DNA of 64,000 nucleotides from Sphingobium terrigena. GTDB lineage: Bacteria; Pseudomonadota; Alphaproteobacteria; Sphingomonadales; Sphingomonadaceae. Location of the stretch: the NCBI RefSeq assembly GCF_003591655.1, contig NZ_QVRA01000006.1:209414-273413 (forward strand), given 5' to 3'. This document shows, one piece after another, positions 49,576 through 58,120 of this stretch. The notes under the pieces are model-generated. The model had not been told where the DNA came from. It saw nothing but the letters and a program-made list of their open reading frames with translations, and ran no database searches. Numbering within the stretch: position 1 is the first letter of the stretch; the number at the start of each line of letters is the position of its first letter. The translations under genes and the position numbers were made by a program.

Positions 49576-51195
49576 CTATCGCATCATCCCCAGCGCCACC
49601 GCCTCCGCCACCTTGATCCCGTCGATCGCAGCGGACAGGATGCCGCCCGCATAGCCCGCGCCTTCGCCTGCCGGATAGAGACCCGCGACGTTGAGGCTCT
49701 GAAAATCCTTGCCGCGGGTGGTGCGGATGGGGGAGGATGTGCGGGTTTCCACGCCGGTCATGACCGCGTCCGGGTGGTCATAATGGCTGATCTGGCGACC
49801 GAAGGCGGGCAGTGCCTCACGGATGGCGTCCACCACATAATCGGGTAGGCAAAGCGACAGGTCGGTCGGGGTGACGCCGGGCTTGTAGGAGGGGACGACC
49901 TCTCCCAGCGCGGTGGAGGGACGACCGGCCATGAAATCGCCCACGGTCTGGCCCGGCGCGAAATAGGAGGCGCCGCCCGCGACAAAGGCGGCAGATTCCC
50001 AGCGGCGTTGCAACTCGATGCCCGCCAATGGTCCGTCGGGATAATCCCGTGCCGGGTCGATGCCGACGACCAGCCCTGAATTGGCGTTGAATTCGGCGCG
50101 GCTATATTGGCTCATGCCGTTGGTGACGACGCGGCCTTCCTCCGACGTGGCGGCGACGACGCGGCCGCCGGGGCACATGCAGAAGCTGTAGACGGTGCGG
50201 CCATTGGCGCAGTGATGGGCAAGGCTGTAGGAGGCGGCACCCAGATCCGGGTGGCCCGCACATTGGCCATAGCGGGCGCGATCGACCCAGCTTTGCGGAT
50301 GTTCGATCCGCACGCCGATCGAGAAAGGCTTGGCTTCGATATGGACGCCGCGGGCGTGCAGCATCTCGAAGGTCGGGCGGGCGCTGTGGCCGACAGCGAG
50401 GACGACATGGTCGGCTTCGAGGAAGCTGCCATCTTGTAAATGTAGGCCGCGCAGCTTTTGCGTGCCGTCGCCCGCTGGCTCCAGCGCAATGTCATCAACG
50501 CGGGTTTGCCAGCGATATTCGCCGCCCAGCGCCTCGATCTGGCGGCGCATGGATTCGACCATGGTGACGAGGCGGAAGGTGCCGATATGGGGGTGGGCTT
50601 CCCATAATATGTCGTCGGGCGCGCCCGCCGCGACAAATTCCTCCAGCACCTTGCGGCCCAGAAAGCGGGGGTCCTTGACGCGGCAATAGAGTTTGCCGTC
50701 GGAGAAGGTGCCTGCCCCGCCCTCGCCAAACTGGACGTTGGAGTCGGGGTTCAACTCGGCGCGGCGCCACAGCCCCCATGTGTCCTTGGTGCGTTCGCGG
50801 ACGACCTTGCCGCGATCGAGGATGATCGGGCGGAAACCCATTTGCGCAAGGATGAGGCCCGCGAACAGGCCGCAGGGGCCTGCGCCAATGACCACGGGAC
50901 GCAGCGCCGGGCCGCCTTCAGGGGCATGGGTGACGAATGTGTAGCTGGTGTCGGGCGTCGGGCGCACATCCTTGTCACCGGCGAAGCGGGTAAGGATGGC
51001 GGGTTCATCCGTGGCGGCAATGTCGAACGTATAGACTAGCTGGATCGCGCTGCGACGGCGTGCGTCATTGCCGCGCCGGATGAGGCTGTGGGACAGAAGG
51101 TCGGACGCGGCGATGCCCAGCCGGGCACAAATGGCGGCGGGGATCGCTTCGGCAGGGTGGTCGAGCGGGAGTTGCAGGCCGGAGAGACGGATCAT
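49576..51195 (-). CDS. FAD-dependent dehydrogenase-like protein (COG2509)
   Basis: A 539-residue flavoprotein of the YtfP-like family. Its FAD loop is in RPVVIGAGPCGLFAGLILAQMGFRPIILDRGK (about residues 93-125). LNPDSNVQFGEGGAGTFSDGKLYCRVKD, DHVVLAVGHSARPTFEMLHARGVHIEAKPFSIGVRIEHPQ and NVAGLYPAGEGAGYAGGILSAAIDGIKVAEA are family-specific. The first 85 residues form the typical small N-terminal domain. Reaction unknown. The start at 51195 is preferred; the frame extends far upstream only as a shadow of the PepSY gene. It lies 42 bp downstream of that gene. Confidence 0.9.
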   Translation of the reverse strand: MIRLSGLQLPLDHPAEAIPAAICARLGIAASDLLSHSLIRRGNDARRRSAIQLVYTFDIAATDEPAILTRFAGDKDVRPTPDTSYTFVTHAPEGGPALRPVVIGAGPCGLFAGLILAQMGFRPIILDRGKVVRERTKDTWGLWRRAELNPDSNVQFGEGGAGTFSDGKLYCRVKDPRFLGRKVLEEFVAAGAPDDILWEAHPHIGTFRLVTMVESMRRQIEALGGEYRWQTRVDDIALEPAGDGTQKLRGLHLQDGSFLEADHVVLAVGHSARPTFEMLHARGVHIEAKPFSIGVRIEHPQSWVDRARYGQCAGHPDLGAASYSLAHHCANGRTVYSFCMCPGGRVVAATSEEGRVVTNGMSQYSRAEFNANSGLVVGIDPARDYPDGPLAGIELQRRWESAAFVAGGASYFAPGQTVGDFMAGRPSTALGEVVPSYKPGVTPTDLSLCLPDYVVDAIREALPAFGRQISHYDHPDAVMTGVETRTSSPIRTTRGKDFQSLNVAGLYPAGEGAGYAGGILSAAIDGIKVAEAVALGMMR

Positions 51196-51236
51196 GGTCG
51201 GGCTGTAGTCCCTCTCCCCGGCAAACGGAAGCTGTG

Positions 51237-52505
51237 TCAGGCCGTCCGGCGCTGGCCGATGATCCATTCGCCCAGCAATGCGGCGACCATGCTGAGGCCG
51301 GTCAACGGAAACAGCAGGCCAATCAGCAACATCAGTCCTGCCACCATCCGGCGCGCCGCCGGAGTGGCGGCGGGCGGTGCAGTCAGCCGCCCTTCCTTCC
51401 GTCGCTTCCACCACAGCAGCGGCGCGGTCAGGCAGAGCAGCAGCAGGCACAGACAGCCCGCCAGCATCAGCAGCCGGTTGGCCTCTCCATATTGCTGGCC
51501 CTGATGGGTGGCGATGCCCCATTCGACTGCTTTTGCGCCGGGACCGAACATGCGCCAGTCCATGTCCTGCACCACCGCGCCGGACGCTGCGTCGATGGTG
51601 ATGGCGCGGGCGTCCTGCGCCTGTGTGACGATGGAGGCGGCCAGATAGGGCGCGCCGGAGGTGGCGGGGCGGATCAGCTGGACGCCACCCATGCCGCGCG
51701 TAGTGGCGATGCGGAGCGCTTCACCGACGCCGATGTCGCCTGCCCTGCCCGCTGTCGCGCCGCCTTCGCGTAGCGTCCAAGGCAGCGCGTCCTTAGCCGG
51801 AGCGCTCCAGGGGGTCACCGCCATTTTCGGGCGGCCCCAGTCATTGGCCGCGACCACCGCGCGTAACCCGCCACCCCATACGTCCGTCCATGGCATCCCG
51901 GTGACGGCCAGGAACAGGATGACAGCAGCGGACAGGAAGCCCAGCGTGCCGTGCAGGTCGCGCCAGAAGAGGCGACCCGATGCCCGGCCGCGAATCGCCA
52001 GGGCGGGCTGGCCGCGCCGGGGCCAGCGCAGATAGAGGCCGGTGATGCAGAGCAGGATCGCCCAGCCCGCGACCACCTCCACCAGACGGTTGCCGACCGG
52101 ACCGGTGAGCGCGAGGCTGTGCAGGTCCTTGATGACCTTCATGACGCCGCCGCCGCGCATCTCACCCAATATCCGGCCATTGCGGGGATCGACGAAATGG
52201 ACCGTGGACGGGCCAGCGTCCGCCTTCGTCATCACCCGCCAGCTTTCCGACGGGTTGGCAGGGCGGACGATCTGGGTCACACTTTCCCCCACCGCCATTT
52301 CAACCGTCGCGATCAGACGTGAAGGCGGGAGAGACGAGGCCGATGGCGCGCCCGACATATGCACCGGATAGAGCATCGCCTCTATCTCCGGCTTGTAGAG
52401 ATAGAGCGCGCCTGTCACCGCCATGAGTGCCAGCACCGGCAGGACGATGAGACCGGCATAGAAATGCCAGCGCCACATCGCCCGGTAGAAGCCTGTTTCA
52501 TTCAT
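51237..52505 (-). CDS. PepSY-TM family protein (iron-regulated type)
   Basis: A 422-residue membrane protein with four membrane spans. The first hairpin RAMWRWHFYAGLIVLPVLALMAVTGALYLYKPEIEAMLYP is typical, followed by a PepSY region (ESWRVMTKADAGPSTVHFVDPRNGRILGEM), VIKDLHSLALTGPVGNRLVEVVAGWAILLCITGLYLRWPRRG, RDLHGTLGFLSAAVILFLAVTGMPWTDVWGGG and EWGIATHQGQQYGEANRLLMLAGCLCLLLLCLTAPLLWWKRR. Histidines in RWHFYAG, KDLHSL, RDLHGT and ATHQGQQ are the expected heme ligands. It is 16 bp downstream of a TonB receptor gene, so reduction of an imported metal complex is likely. Confidence 0.9.
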   Translation of the reverse strand: MNETGFYRAMWRWHFYAGLIVLPVLALMAVTGALYLYKPEIEAMLYPVHMSGAPSASSLPPSRLIATVEMAVGESVTQIVRPANPSESWRVMTKADAGPSTVHFVDPRNGRILGEMRGGGVMKVIKDLHSLALTGPVGNRLVEVVAGWAILLCITGLYLRWPRRGQPALAIRGRASGRLFWRDLHGTLGFLSAAVILFLAVTGMPWTDVWGGGLRAVVAANDWGRPKMAVTPWSAPAKDALPWTLREGGATAGRAGDIGVGEALRIATTRGMGGVQLIRPATSGAPYLAASIVTQAQDARAITIDAASGAVVQDMDWRMFGPGAKAVEWGIATHQGQQYGEANRLLMLAGCLCLLLLCLTAPLLWWKRRKEGRLTAPPAATPAARRMVAGLMLLIGLLFPLTGLSMVAALLGEWIIGQRRTA

Positions 52506-52521
52506 CGTCCTGCCCCCCGGT

Positions 52522-54561
52522 TCAGAAACGCGCGCGCACGCCGCCATAGATGGCGCGGCGTTCGAGCGGGTAGAAGGCAACGCTGCCTTCGTCTGCTGCC
52601 GTTGCCGCGACGTCGGGCGTGTAGCGAACCAGCGCGCTGATGTCGCCGACCGCGCGCTTCTGCGTCAGGTTGCGCGCATCGAGGAACAGGGTGATGCCAT
52701 CGCGCAGCTGCGCCTGTGCGCCCAGGTTGAGCAGGGCATAGTTGCCGACCCGCTTGCTGTTGACATAATCGACCCACGTACCCTGCGGCAACAATTCGAC
52801 CGAGGGGGAGATGCTGAGCCGGTCAGTGCCGAGCCTGAGTTGCGCGCGATAGAAGTGGCGCGGCACCACCGGCAGGCGATTGTCGCCATAGATGGCGTCA
52901 TTGCGGAAGCGGAAATCGCTATACTGATAGACCTGGCGGAGCGATGCCCAGGGGGTGAGGCTGAGGTCCAGACCGGCTTCGACGCCCTGATGGCGGGTTC
53001 TGTCCGCGTTGAAGGTCGCAGCGGGAATGACGCCGGGGACCACACTATATTGCAGCATTTCGCCCCGGATATCGGCGCGGTAGAGGCTGACGTCCCAGGA
53101 TGCGATGCCGATGCGGCCACGGGTGCCGATTTCGGCGGTCCACGCCTTTTGCGCGCCGACCGGGGTGAAGCCGGGCGCGCCGCCTGCGGGCGTTTGGCTC
53201 AGTTCACTATAGCCGGGCAGTTCGACCGATCGGTTATAATTGGCGTAGAATTGGAGCGTGTCGTCGGGTTGGTAGAGCAGGCCGATCTTGGGCGAGAAGG
53301 CGTCGAAGCTGGCGTCGCCGCTGCGTTGCGGGGCGAAGCGATTGTCGATCCGCCGTTCGCCATGGGTGTAGAGGCCTCCTGCGATCAGCCACAGGACGGG
53401 CGTGGGGGCGACGCGGACTTCGCCATAGCTGTTGATCGTCTGCGCGCGCACCCTGGCATAAGCAGTGGGTGCGCCGGATTGGCCCGCGACATTGACGAAC
53501 TGGCGCGCCGTCCCCTTGCCGAAGCGCGCCTGACTGCCCAGCGTCACCTCCACCGGCAGTCCGCCCAGATCGCCCGCCAGATCGAGGCTGGCGAAAGCGC
53601 CGCGATCTTCCGATTTCTGGTCGATGACCTGAAAGATGGGGTGGAAGAGCTGCTTGGCGCTGTAATGGACGCCGACCGCCAGTTGGCCGCTGCCGAGTTG
53701 GATCGTGGTGCGGTTTTGCAGGCGGATCGAATCGATATCGCGCGCCTGATCGCCGATGAAATTGCCCCTGGTCGGATCGGTCAGGACGGATTTTTCGCTG
53801 AGCGAGCCGGACAGTTTCTGGCGGATCGTCTGGGCGCTGGCGTAGAAGCGGGTTTCGATGCGGTCGCTGATCTTGAGGCCCACATTGGTGTTGAAACGAT
53901 AGGATCTGCGCTTGCCATGGTCGCGGTCGCCATCCGACCGGTCGCTGGTGATCGCGGCGAAAGCATCGCCGGTTTCGTCGGCATAGCCATAGGCGGCCTT
54001 GGTGCGAAGGGTGTCGAAGCTGCCGCCATCGACGCGCAGTTCGACGCCCGGCGCACTGCGTCCGGTCGGGGTCACGGCATTGATCGCGCCGCCCAGCGTC
54101 GATCCGCCAAAGCGCAGCGCATTGCCGCCGCGATAGACTTCGAGATGCTGAAAGACTTGCGGGTCAAATTCCTGAAAATCGCCATTGTCGTCGGCCATGT
54201 TGATCGGGATGCCATCCTGCAACAGGGTCAGGCCGCGCATATGGAAGCCACGCGACAGGCCGGACCCGCGGATCGAGATGCGGACCTCCTGCCCGAAACG
54301 GGGCTGGGTATAGACGCCGGGGGAGAAGGTCAGCGCGTCGCGCAGGGAGACGGCGAGTTTGTTTTCATAATCGTCGGCAGTCACGACATCGACACCGCCG
54401 GGGGTGCGCTGGACGCGGGCGGCGGCTTCCTGGGCAAGCGCGCTGGCGGTGACGATGATGCGGCTCTGATCAGCGGCTTCGTCGGCGAAGGCGGGGTCGG
54501 CGGACAGAACGCAGGCGATGGCGCACAGCGGGGCGCTGCGTGTGGCATGGGTGATACGCAT
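52522..54561 (-). CDS. TonB-dependent receptor
   Basis: An outer-membrane receptor of 679 residues. The signal peptide ends DPAFA; the plug has ARVQRTPGGVDVVTADDYENKLAVSLRDALTFSPGVYTQPRFGQEVRISIRGSGLSRGFHMRGLTLLQDGIPINMADDNGDFQEFDPQVFQHLEVYRGGNALRFGGSTLGGAINAVTP. The barrel ends with YPLERRAIYGGVRARF. It is of the iron-siderophore or copper/heme type, but no ligand can be assigned. It is separated from the DUF2946-like gene by a 266-bp gap with a palindromic repeat and is followed by the PepSY gene. No Fur-box-like TGCGAAT site is seen upstream. Confidence 0.92.
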   Translation of the reverse strand: MRITHATRSAPLCAIACVLSADPAFADEAADQSRIIVTASALAQEAAARVQRTPGGVDVVTADDYENKLAVSLRDALTFSPGVYTQPRFGQEVRISIRGSGLSRGFHMRGLTLLQDGIPINMADDNGDFQEFDPQVFQHLEVYRGGNALRFGGSTLGGAINAVTPTGRSAPGVELRVDGGSFDTLRTKAAYGYADETGDAFAAITSDRSDGDRDHGKRRSYRFNTNVGLKISDRIETRFYASAQTIRQKLSGSLSEKSVLTDPTRGNFIGDQARDIDSIRLQNRTTIQLGSGQLAVGVHYSAKQLFHPIFQVIDQKSEDRGAFASLDLAGDLGGLPVEVTLGSQARFGKGTARQFVNVAGQSGAPTAYARVRAQTINSYGEVRVAPTPVLWLIAGGLYTHGERRIDNRFAPQRSGDASFDAFSPKIGLLYQPDDTLQFYANYNRSVELPGYSELSQTPAGGAPGFTPVGAQKAWTAEIGTRGRIGIASWDVSLYRADIRGEMLQYSVVPGVIPAATFNADRTRHQGVEAGLDLSLTPWASLRQVYQYSDFRFRNDAIYGDNRLPVVPRHFYRAQLRLGTDRLSISPSVELLPQGTWVDYVNSKRVGNYALLNLGAQAQLRDGITLFLDARNLTQKRAVGDISALVRYTPDVAATAADEGSVAFYPLERRAIYGGVRARF

Positions 54562-54680
54562 GGGTATAACCTGTTGATATAGTGTATTTTATCCTGACAT
54601 TATTCGGTCAGGATGGGGACGGGCAAATTGCGTCCTCCCCCGTGTGGGGCGGGGCTATTGCATAGGAAGCCCTGCCCTCT

Positions 54681-54780
54681 TTATTCGTCACCCTGAACTT
54701 GTTTCACGGTCCATTTCTCGTCCCCAGCGGCGGCTGTTGGGGCACGATGGATGCTGAAACAAGTTCAGCATGACGAAATA
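54681..54780. repeat. Palindromic repeat of the CCTGAACTTGTTTCA type
   Basis: Outer arms 54681-54706 (core CCTGAACTTGTTTCA) and 54755-54780 (TGAAACAAGTTCAG) are complementary with small differences. An inner stem pairs CCAT..CGTCCCC with GGGG..ACGATGG. It fills the gap between the DUF2946-like gene and the TonB receptor gene on the minus strand. The rest of the 266-bp gap holds no gene. Confidence 0.8.
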
Positions 54781-54827
54781 AATTAAGGTCCGGCTCATAC
54801 GCGACAGCCCTCCCCCAAAAGGGAGGA

Positions 54828-55238
54828 TTACATGATCGCAGGCGGACCTGATGAAGGCGGCGGGGGTGCGGCGAGGCGGGCGATCAGGCCGGTTTTGAGC
54901 GCGAAGGCGATTGGGCCATAAGCCAATTGCCAGGCCGGCAAGGGCAGGTCCGCCAACAGCAAAGGCGGCACGGCGGGCTGGAGCGAGGCGGCGAAGGCGC
55001 AGGGCATTTGGCCCGCCACGCCGTCGTCGGGCGCATGATCGCCCTTGCCTGGTGCGGCGTCGCGATCGACCAGGATGTTGATGGCGCCCTGCCCGGTGCA
55101 AAGGGTCACAATGACGCCCTTGTCTGTGCGCACCGGCATGAAGCCCGACGGCACCAGCAGTTGGACGGCCAAGACGAGCAGAGCCAATGCGGCAAGCAGG
55201 CCGCGTGCGGTGCTGGAATGTCTGATGGCCCCCGTCAT
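54828..55238 (-). CDS. DUF2946-like secreted protein
   Basis: A 136-residue protein with an N-terminal hydrophobic segment (GLLAALALLVLAVQLLVPSGFMPV), a cysteine-containing strand VIVTLCTGQGAINILVDRDA and a second cysteine in GQMPCAFAASLQPAVPPLLLADLPL. The MPV..CTGQG pattern resembles DUF2946 proteins that accompany TonB-dependent metal receptors. The C-terminus is rich in proline. Precise function unknown. It precedes the TonB receptor and PepSY genes on the same strand, suggesting one transport unit. Confidence 0.65.
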   Translation of the reverse strand: MTGAIRHSSTARGLLAALALLVLAVQLLVPSGFMPVRTDKGVIVTLCTGQGAINILVDRDAAPGKGDHAPDDGVAGQMPCAFAASLQPAVPPLLLADLPLPAWQLAYGPIAFALKTGLIARLAAPPPPSSGPPAIM

Positions 55239-55314
55239 GACCCGGTCGCCCTAGCGGCAAGCGTCCGGCCTGTCACCAGGACATTTGGTCCATGTCGCGC
55301 TGCCCTCACTCACC

Positions 55315-55330
55315 TTGACGTAAACGTAAA
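55315..55330 (+). promoter_or_regulatory. LiuR-like MerR operator before the MerR gene
   Basis: TTGACGTAAACGTAAA contains two ACGT cores separated by AA. This is the reported type of operator for MerR-family LiuR regulators of branched-chain amino-acid and fatty-acid breakdown. It lies 21 bp before the MerR ATG, overlapping its probable promoter. Confidence 0.6.
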
Positions 55331-55350
55331 GCTGCATTACATCACCTGCC

Positions 55351-55761
55351 ATGGACAAGCGCAGCAGCATCGCCGGCATCGAGCTACCCGATCATCGGGA
55401 CCAGCAGAGCTATAGTATTTCCGACCTTTCCGAGGAGTTCGGCGTCACCGCCCGCGCCCTGCGATTCTATGAGGATGAGGGGCTGATCGCGCCGGAACGG
55501 CAGGGTCTGGCCCGCATCTATTCGCGGCGCGACCGCGCGCGGCTGGCGTGGATTTTGCGCGGCAAGCGGGTCGGTTTCAGCCTGACCGAGATTCGCGAGA
55601 TGATCGACCTCTATGATGCCGATGAGGAACATGAGGAGCAGCGTCGCGTGACCGCCGCCAAATGTCAGGCGCGGATTGAACTGCTGACCCGGCAGAAGGA
55701 CGATATTGACGCAGCCATCGCCGAATTGGCGAATTTCGTCGCCGCCATCGCCAAAGACTGA
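55351..55761 (+). CDS. MerR-family regulator (LiuR-like)
   Basis: A 136-residue MerR protein. The N-terminal winged helix is YSISDLSEEFGVTARALRFYEDEGLIAPERQGLARIYSRRDRARLAWILRGKRVGFSLTEIREMIDLYDA (about 20-90), followed by the dimerisation coiled coil EEQRRVTAAKCQARIELLTRQKDDIDAAIAELANFVA. No metal-binding cysteine cluster is present; the sole Cys is in the coiled coil. The operator type, the length and the next gene, an acyl-CoA dehydrogenase 44 bp downstream, point to the LiuR/PnuR group that regulates acyl-CoA catabolism, probably by repressing its own transcript until an acyl-CoA binds. Confidence 0.88.
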   Translation: MDKRSSIAGIELPDHRDQQSYSISDLSEEFGVTARALRFYEDEGLIAPERQGLARIYSRRDRARLAWILRGKRVGFSLTEIREMIDLYDADEEHEEQRRVTAAKCQARIELLTRQKDDIDAAIAELANFVAAIAKD

Positions 55762-55805
55762 CCCCCCTCCCCCCCCCCCGATAACAAAAACGCCCGGAGA
55801 CGATC

Positions 55806-57608
55806 ATGCCCAGTTATACGCCCCCCGTCCGTGACACACGTTTCGTGCTTGAGCATGTCGTCGGGCTGGACCGCTATGCCAACCTGCCCGGCTTTGAAAA
55901 TGCGACCCCCGATCTGGTCGAGGCGATCCTGACCGAAGGCGGCAAGATCGCGTCGGAAGTGCTGTTCCCTTTGAACGCCGTGGGCGACAAGGAAGGCTGC
56001 ACCCGCCATCCCGATGGCCGCGTGACCACGCCGACGGGGTTCAAGGATGCGTTCGACCAGTTTGTCGCGGGCGGCTGGACCACGCTGCATTCGCCGACCG
56101 AATTTGGCGGTCAGGGGCTGCCGACCGTGGTGGCGACGGCAGTCGACGAATATATATTGTCGGCCAATCAGGCGTTTGAAATGTATCATGGCCTGACCGC
56201 AGGCGCGGTCGCGGCGCTGATCGCCAAGGGCAGCGACGCGCTGCAACAGCGCTATATTCCCAAGATGGTATCGGGCGAATGGACCGGCACGATGAACCTG
56301 ACCGAGCCGCATTGCGGCACCGATCTGGGCCTCATCAAGACCAAGGCCGTACCCAATGCCGATGGCAGCTTTGCGATCACCGGCACCAAGATCTTCATTT
56401 CGGCGGGCGAGCATGACCTGTCGGACAATATCATCCATCTGGTGCTGGCCAAGACGCCCGGCGCGCCCGACAGCAGCAAGGGGATTTCGCTGTTCGTCGT
56501 CCCCAAGATCATGGTGCATGATGACGGGTCGCTGGGTGAGCGCAATGCGGTGTCCTGCGGCTCGATCGAGCATAAGATGGGTATCCATGGCAACGCCACC
56601 TGCGTCATGAATTATGACGGGGCGACCGGATGGATGGTCGGCGAGGAAAATAAGGGGCTGGCCGCGATGTTCATCATGATGAACGCGGCGCGGCTGGGCG
56701 TGGGCCTGCAAGGGCTTGGGCAGGCGGAAATCGCCTTGCAGAATGCGGTCCATTATGCCCGCGACCGGCGACAGGGCCGCGCGCTGACCGGGCCGAAGGA
56801 GCCGGAGGAGAAGGCCGATACGCTGTTCGTTCATCCCGACGTGCGCCGGATGCTGATGGAGGGCAAGGCGATCACCGAAGGGCTGCGCGCGCTGATCCTG
56901 TGGGGGGCGTTGCAGGTCGACCTGTCGCATTATGCCGCCACGGAAGAAGAGCGCCAAATGGCCGACGACCTGATTGGCCTGCTGATCCCGGTGATCAAGG
57001 GCTATGGCACCGACAAGGGCTTTGACGTCGCGGTGTCCAGCCAGCAGGTGTTTGGCGGCCATGGCTATATCTGGGAAAATGGCGTGGAACAGTATGTCCG
57101 CGACGCGCGCATCGCCCAGATTTACGAAGGCACCAACGGGGTGCAGGCGATGGATCTGGTCGGCCGCAAGCTGGCGATGAATGGTGGGCGTGCGTTGCAG
57201 GCGTTCCTGAAGATCATCGCGACCGAAGTGGCTGATGCCAAGGCCGAGCCGAAGCTGGCGGCGCTGGCCGAAGCGCTGGAGAAGGCGACCGGCCAATTGC
57301 AGGCCGCGACCATGTGGCTGATGCAGAATGCGATGAAGAACCCCGACAATGCAGGCGCAGGCGCGCATCATTATATGCATATCCTGGGGATCGTCGCGAC
57401 CGGGCTGATGTGGCTGCGCATGGCCAAGGCCGCGACCGGGCTGCTGGCGGCGGGCGAAGGGGACGCGAAGTTTCTGGAAGCCAAGCTGGTGACGGCGCGC
57501 TTCTTTGCCGAGCGGATCATGCCCGACGCCGGGTCGCTGCGGCGCAAGATCGAGGGCGGTGCCGACGCTCTGATGGCGCTGGACCCGGACATGTTCCTGG
57601 CGGCGTAA
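55806..57608 (+). CDS. Long acyl-CoA dehydrogenase (DmdC-like, 600 residues)
   Basis: A 600-residue flavoenzyme of the acyl-CoA dehydrogenase family with the extra C-terminal domain found in DmdC/FadE-type proteins. Motifs: [22 protein letters not shown] (FAD and substrate loop), [94 protein letters not shown] with the catalytic Glu near IYEGTNG, and the final helical domain (about 480-600). It likely oxidises an acyl-CoA, such as a medium-chain or methylmercaptopropionyl-type one. Regulated with the MerR gene by the LiuR-like site. Confidence 0.93.
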   Translation: MPSYTPPVRDTRFVLEHVVGLDRYANLPGFENATPDLVEAILTEGGKIASEVLFPLNAVGDKEGCTRHPDGRVTTPTGFKDAFDQFVAGGWTTLHSPTEFGGQGLPTVVATAVDEYILSANQAFEMYHGLTAGAVAALIAKGSDALQQRYIPKMVSGEWTGTMNLTEPHCGTDLGLIKTKAVPNADGSFAITGTKIFISAGEHDLSDNIIHLVLAKTPGAPDSSKGISLFVVPKIMVHDDGSLGERNAVSCGSIEHKMGIHGNATCVMNYDGATGWMVGEENKGLAAMFIMMNAARLGVGLQGLGQAEIALQNAVHYARDRRQGRALTGPKEPEEKADTLFVHPDVRRMLMEGKAITEGLRALILWGALQVDLSHYAATEEERQMADDLIGLLIPVIKGYGTDKGFDVAVSSQQVFGGHGYIWENGVEQYVRDARIAQIYEGTNGVQAMDLVGRKLAMNGGRALQAFLKIIATEVADAKAEPKLAALAEALEKATGQLQAATMWLMQNAMKNPDNAGAGAHHYMHILGIVATGLMWLRMAKAATGLLAAGEGDAKFLEAKLVTARFFAERIMPDAGSLRRKIEGGADALMALDPDMFLAA

Positions 57609-57626
57609 GTCGCCTGCAGGCCCAAC

Positions 57627-57664
57627 AAAAAAGGCTCCCCTGCCGGTGCGGGGGAGCCTTTTTC
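57627..57664. terminator. Bidirectional intrinsic terminator
   Basis: AAGGCTCCCC (57631-57640) pairs with GGGGAGCCTT (57651-57660), with A-tract on the left and T-tract on the right. It serves the acyl-CoA dehydrogenase on the plus strand and the membrane protein on the minus strand. Confidence 0.92.
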
Positions 57665-57683
57665 GTTTCTGCGAGAGAAGGGC

Positions 57684-57974
57684 TTATTCCTCGCCATTAT
57701 CCTTGACGCCTACGGTGGGGACTTCAACGGTCGTTTTCTTGGTGCCGACAACGACTTCCTTGGAATCGACGTCAACCTTGGGCAGATCACCGCCCTTGAC
57801 GCTGACTTCGGGCATGTCGCCACCGGAAACGTCCGCTTTCCAGAAGCCGGTCGCGAACAGCAGGCCGACAATCGCCAATATGGCGATCAGCACGATGCCG
57901 ATCGTGCGACCCGACCCTCTTTTTTCGACAATCACGCGGCGATCATCATATCCGTCGTTGCGAACGTCAACCAT
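57684..57974 (-). CDS. Small membrane-anchored hypothetical protein
   Basis: A 96-residue protein with a charged N-terminus (MVDVRNDGYDDRRVIVEKRGSGR), one membrane helix (TIGIVLIAILAIVGLLFATGFW) and a periplasmic tail with repeated Val-x-Val or Asp-rich units (VSGGDMPEVSVKGGDLPKVDVDSKEVVVGTKKTTVEVPTVGVKD). I do not recognise a family. The gene is convergent with the acyl-CoA dehydrogenase and shares its terminator. The 146-bp upstream gap precedes the APC permease, on the opposite strand. Confidence 0.75.
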   Translation of the reverse strand: MVDVRNDGYDDRRVIVEKRGSGRTIGIVLIAILAIVGLLFATGFWKADVSGGDMPEVSVKGGDLPKVDVDSKEVVVGTKKTTVEVPTVGVKDNGEE

Positions 57975-58120
57975 CAGTCCCTCCTAAGCTTTATTGTGGT
58001 CCAGAAACGGCCCGGCAATGTTTTTGGTTCCTGCCCGGCCCGACCATTTCCATTCTGGCCATCCCGTTCCGGCGGCGATAGCGTGGCGCGACGGCTGTGG
58101 AGGAAGATGTGCAGGACGAT

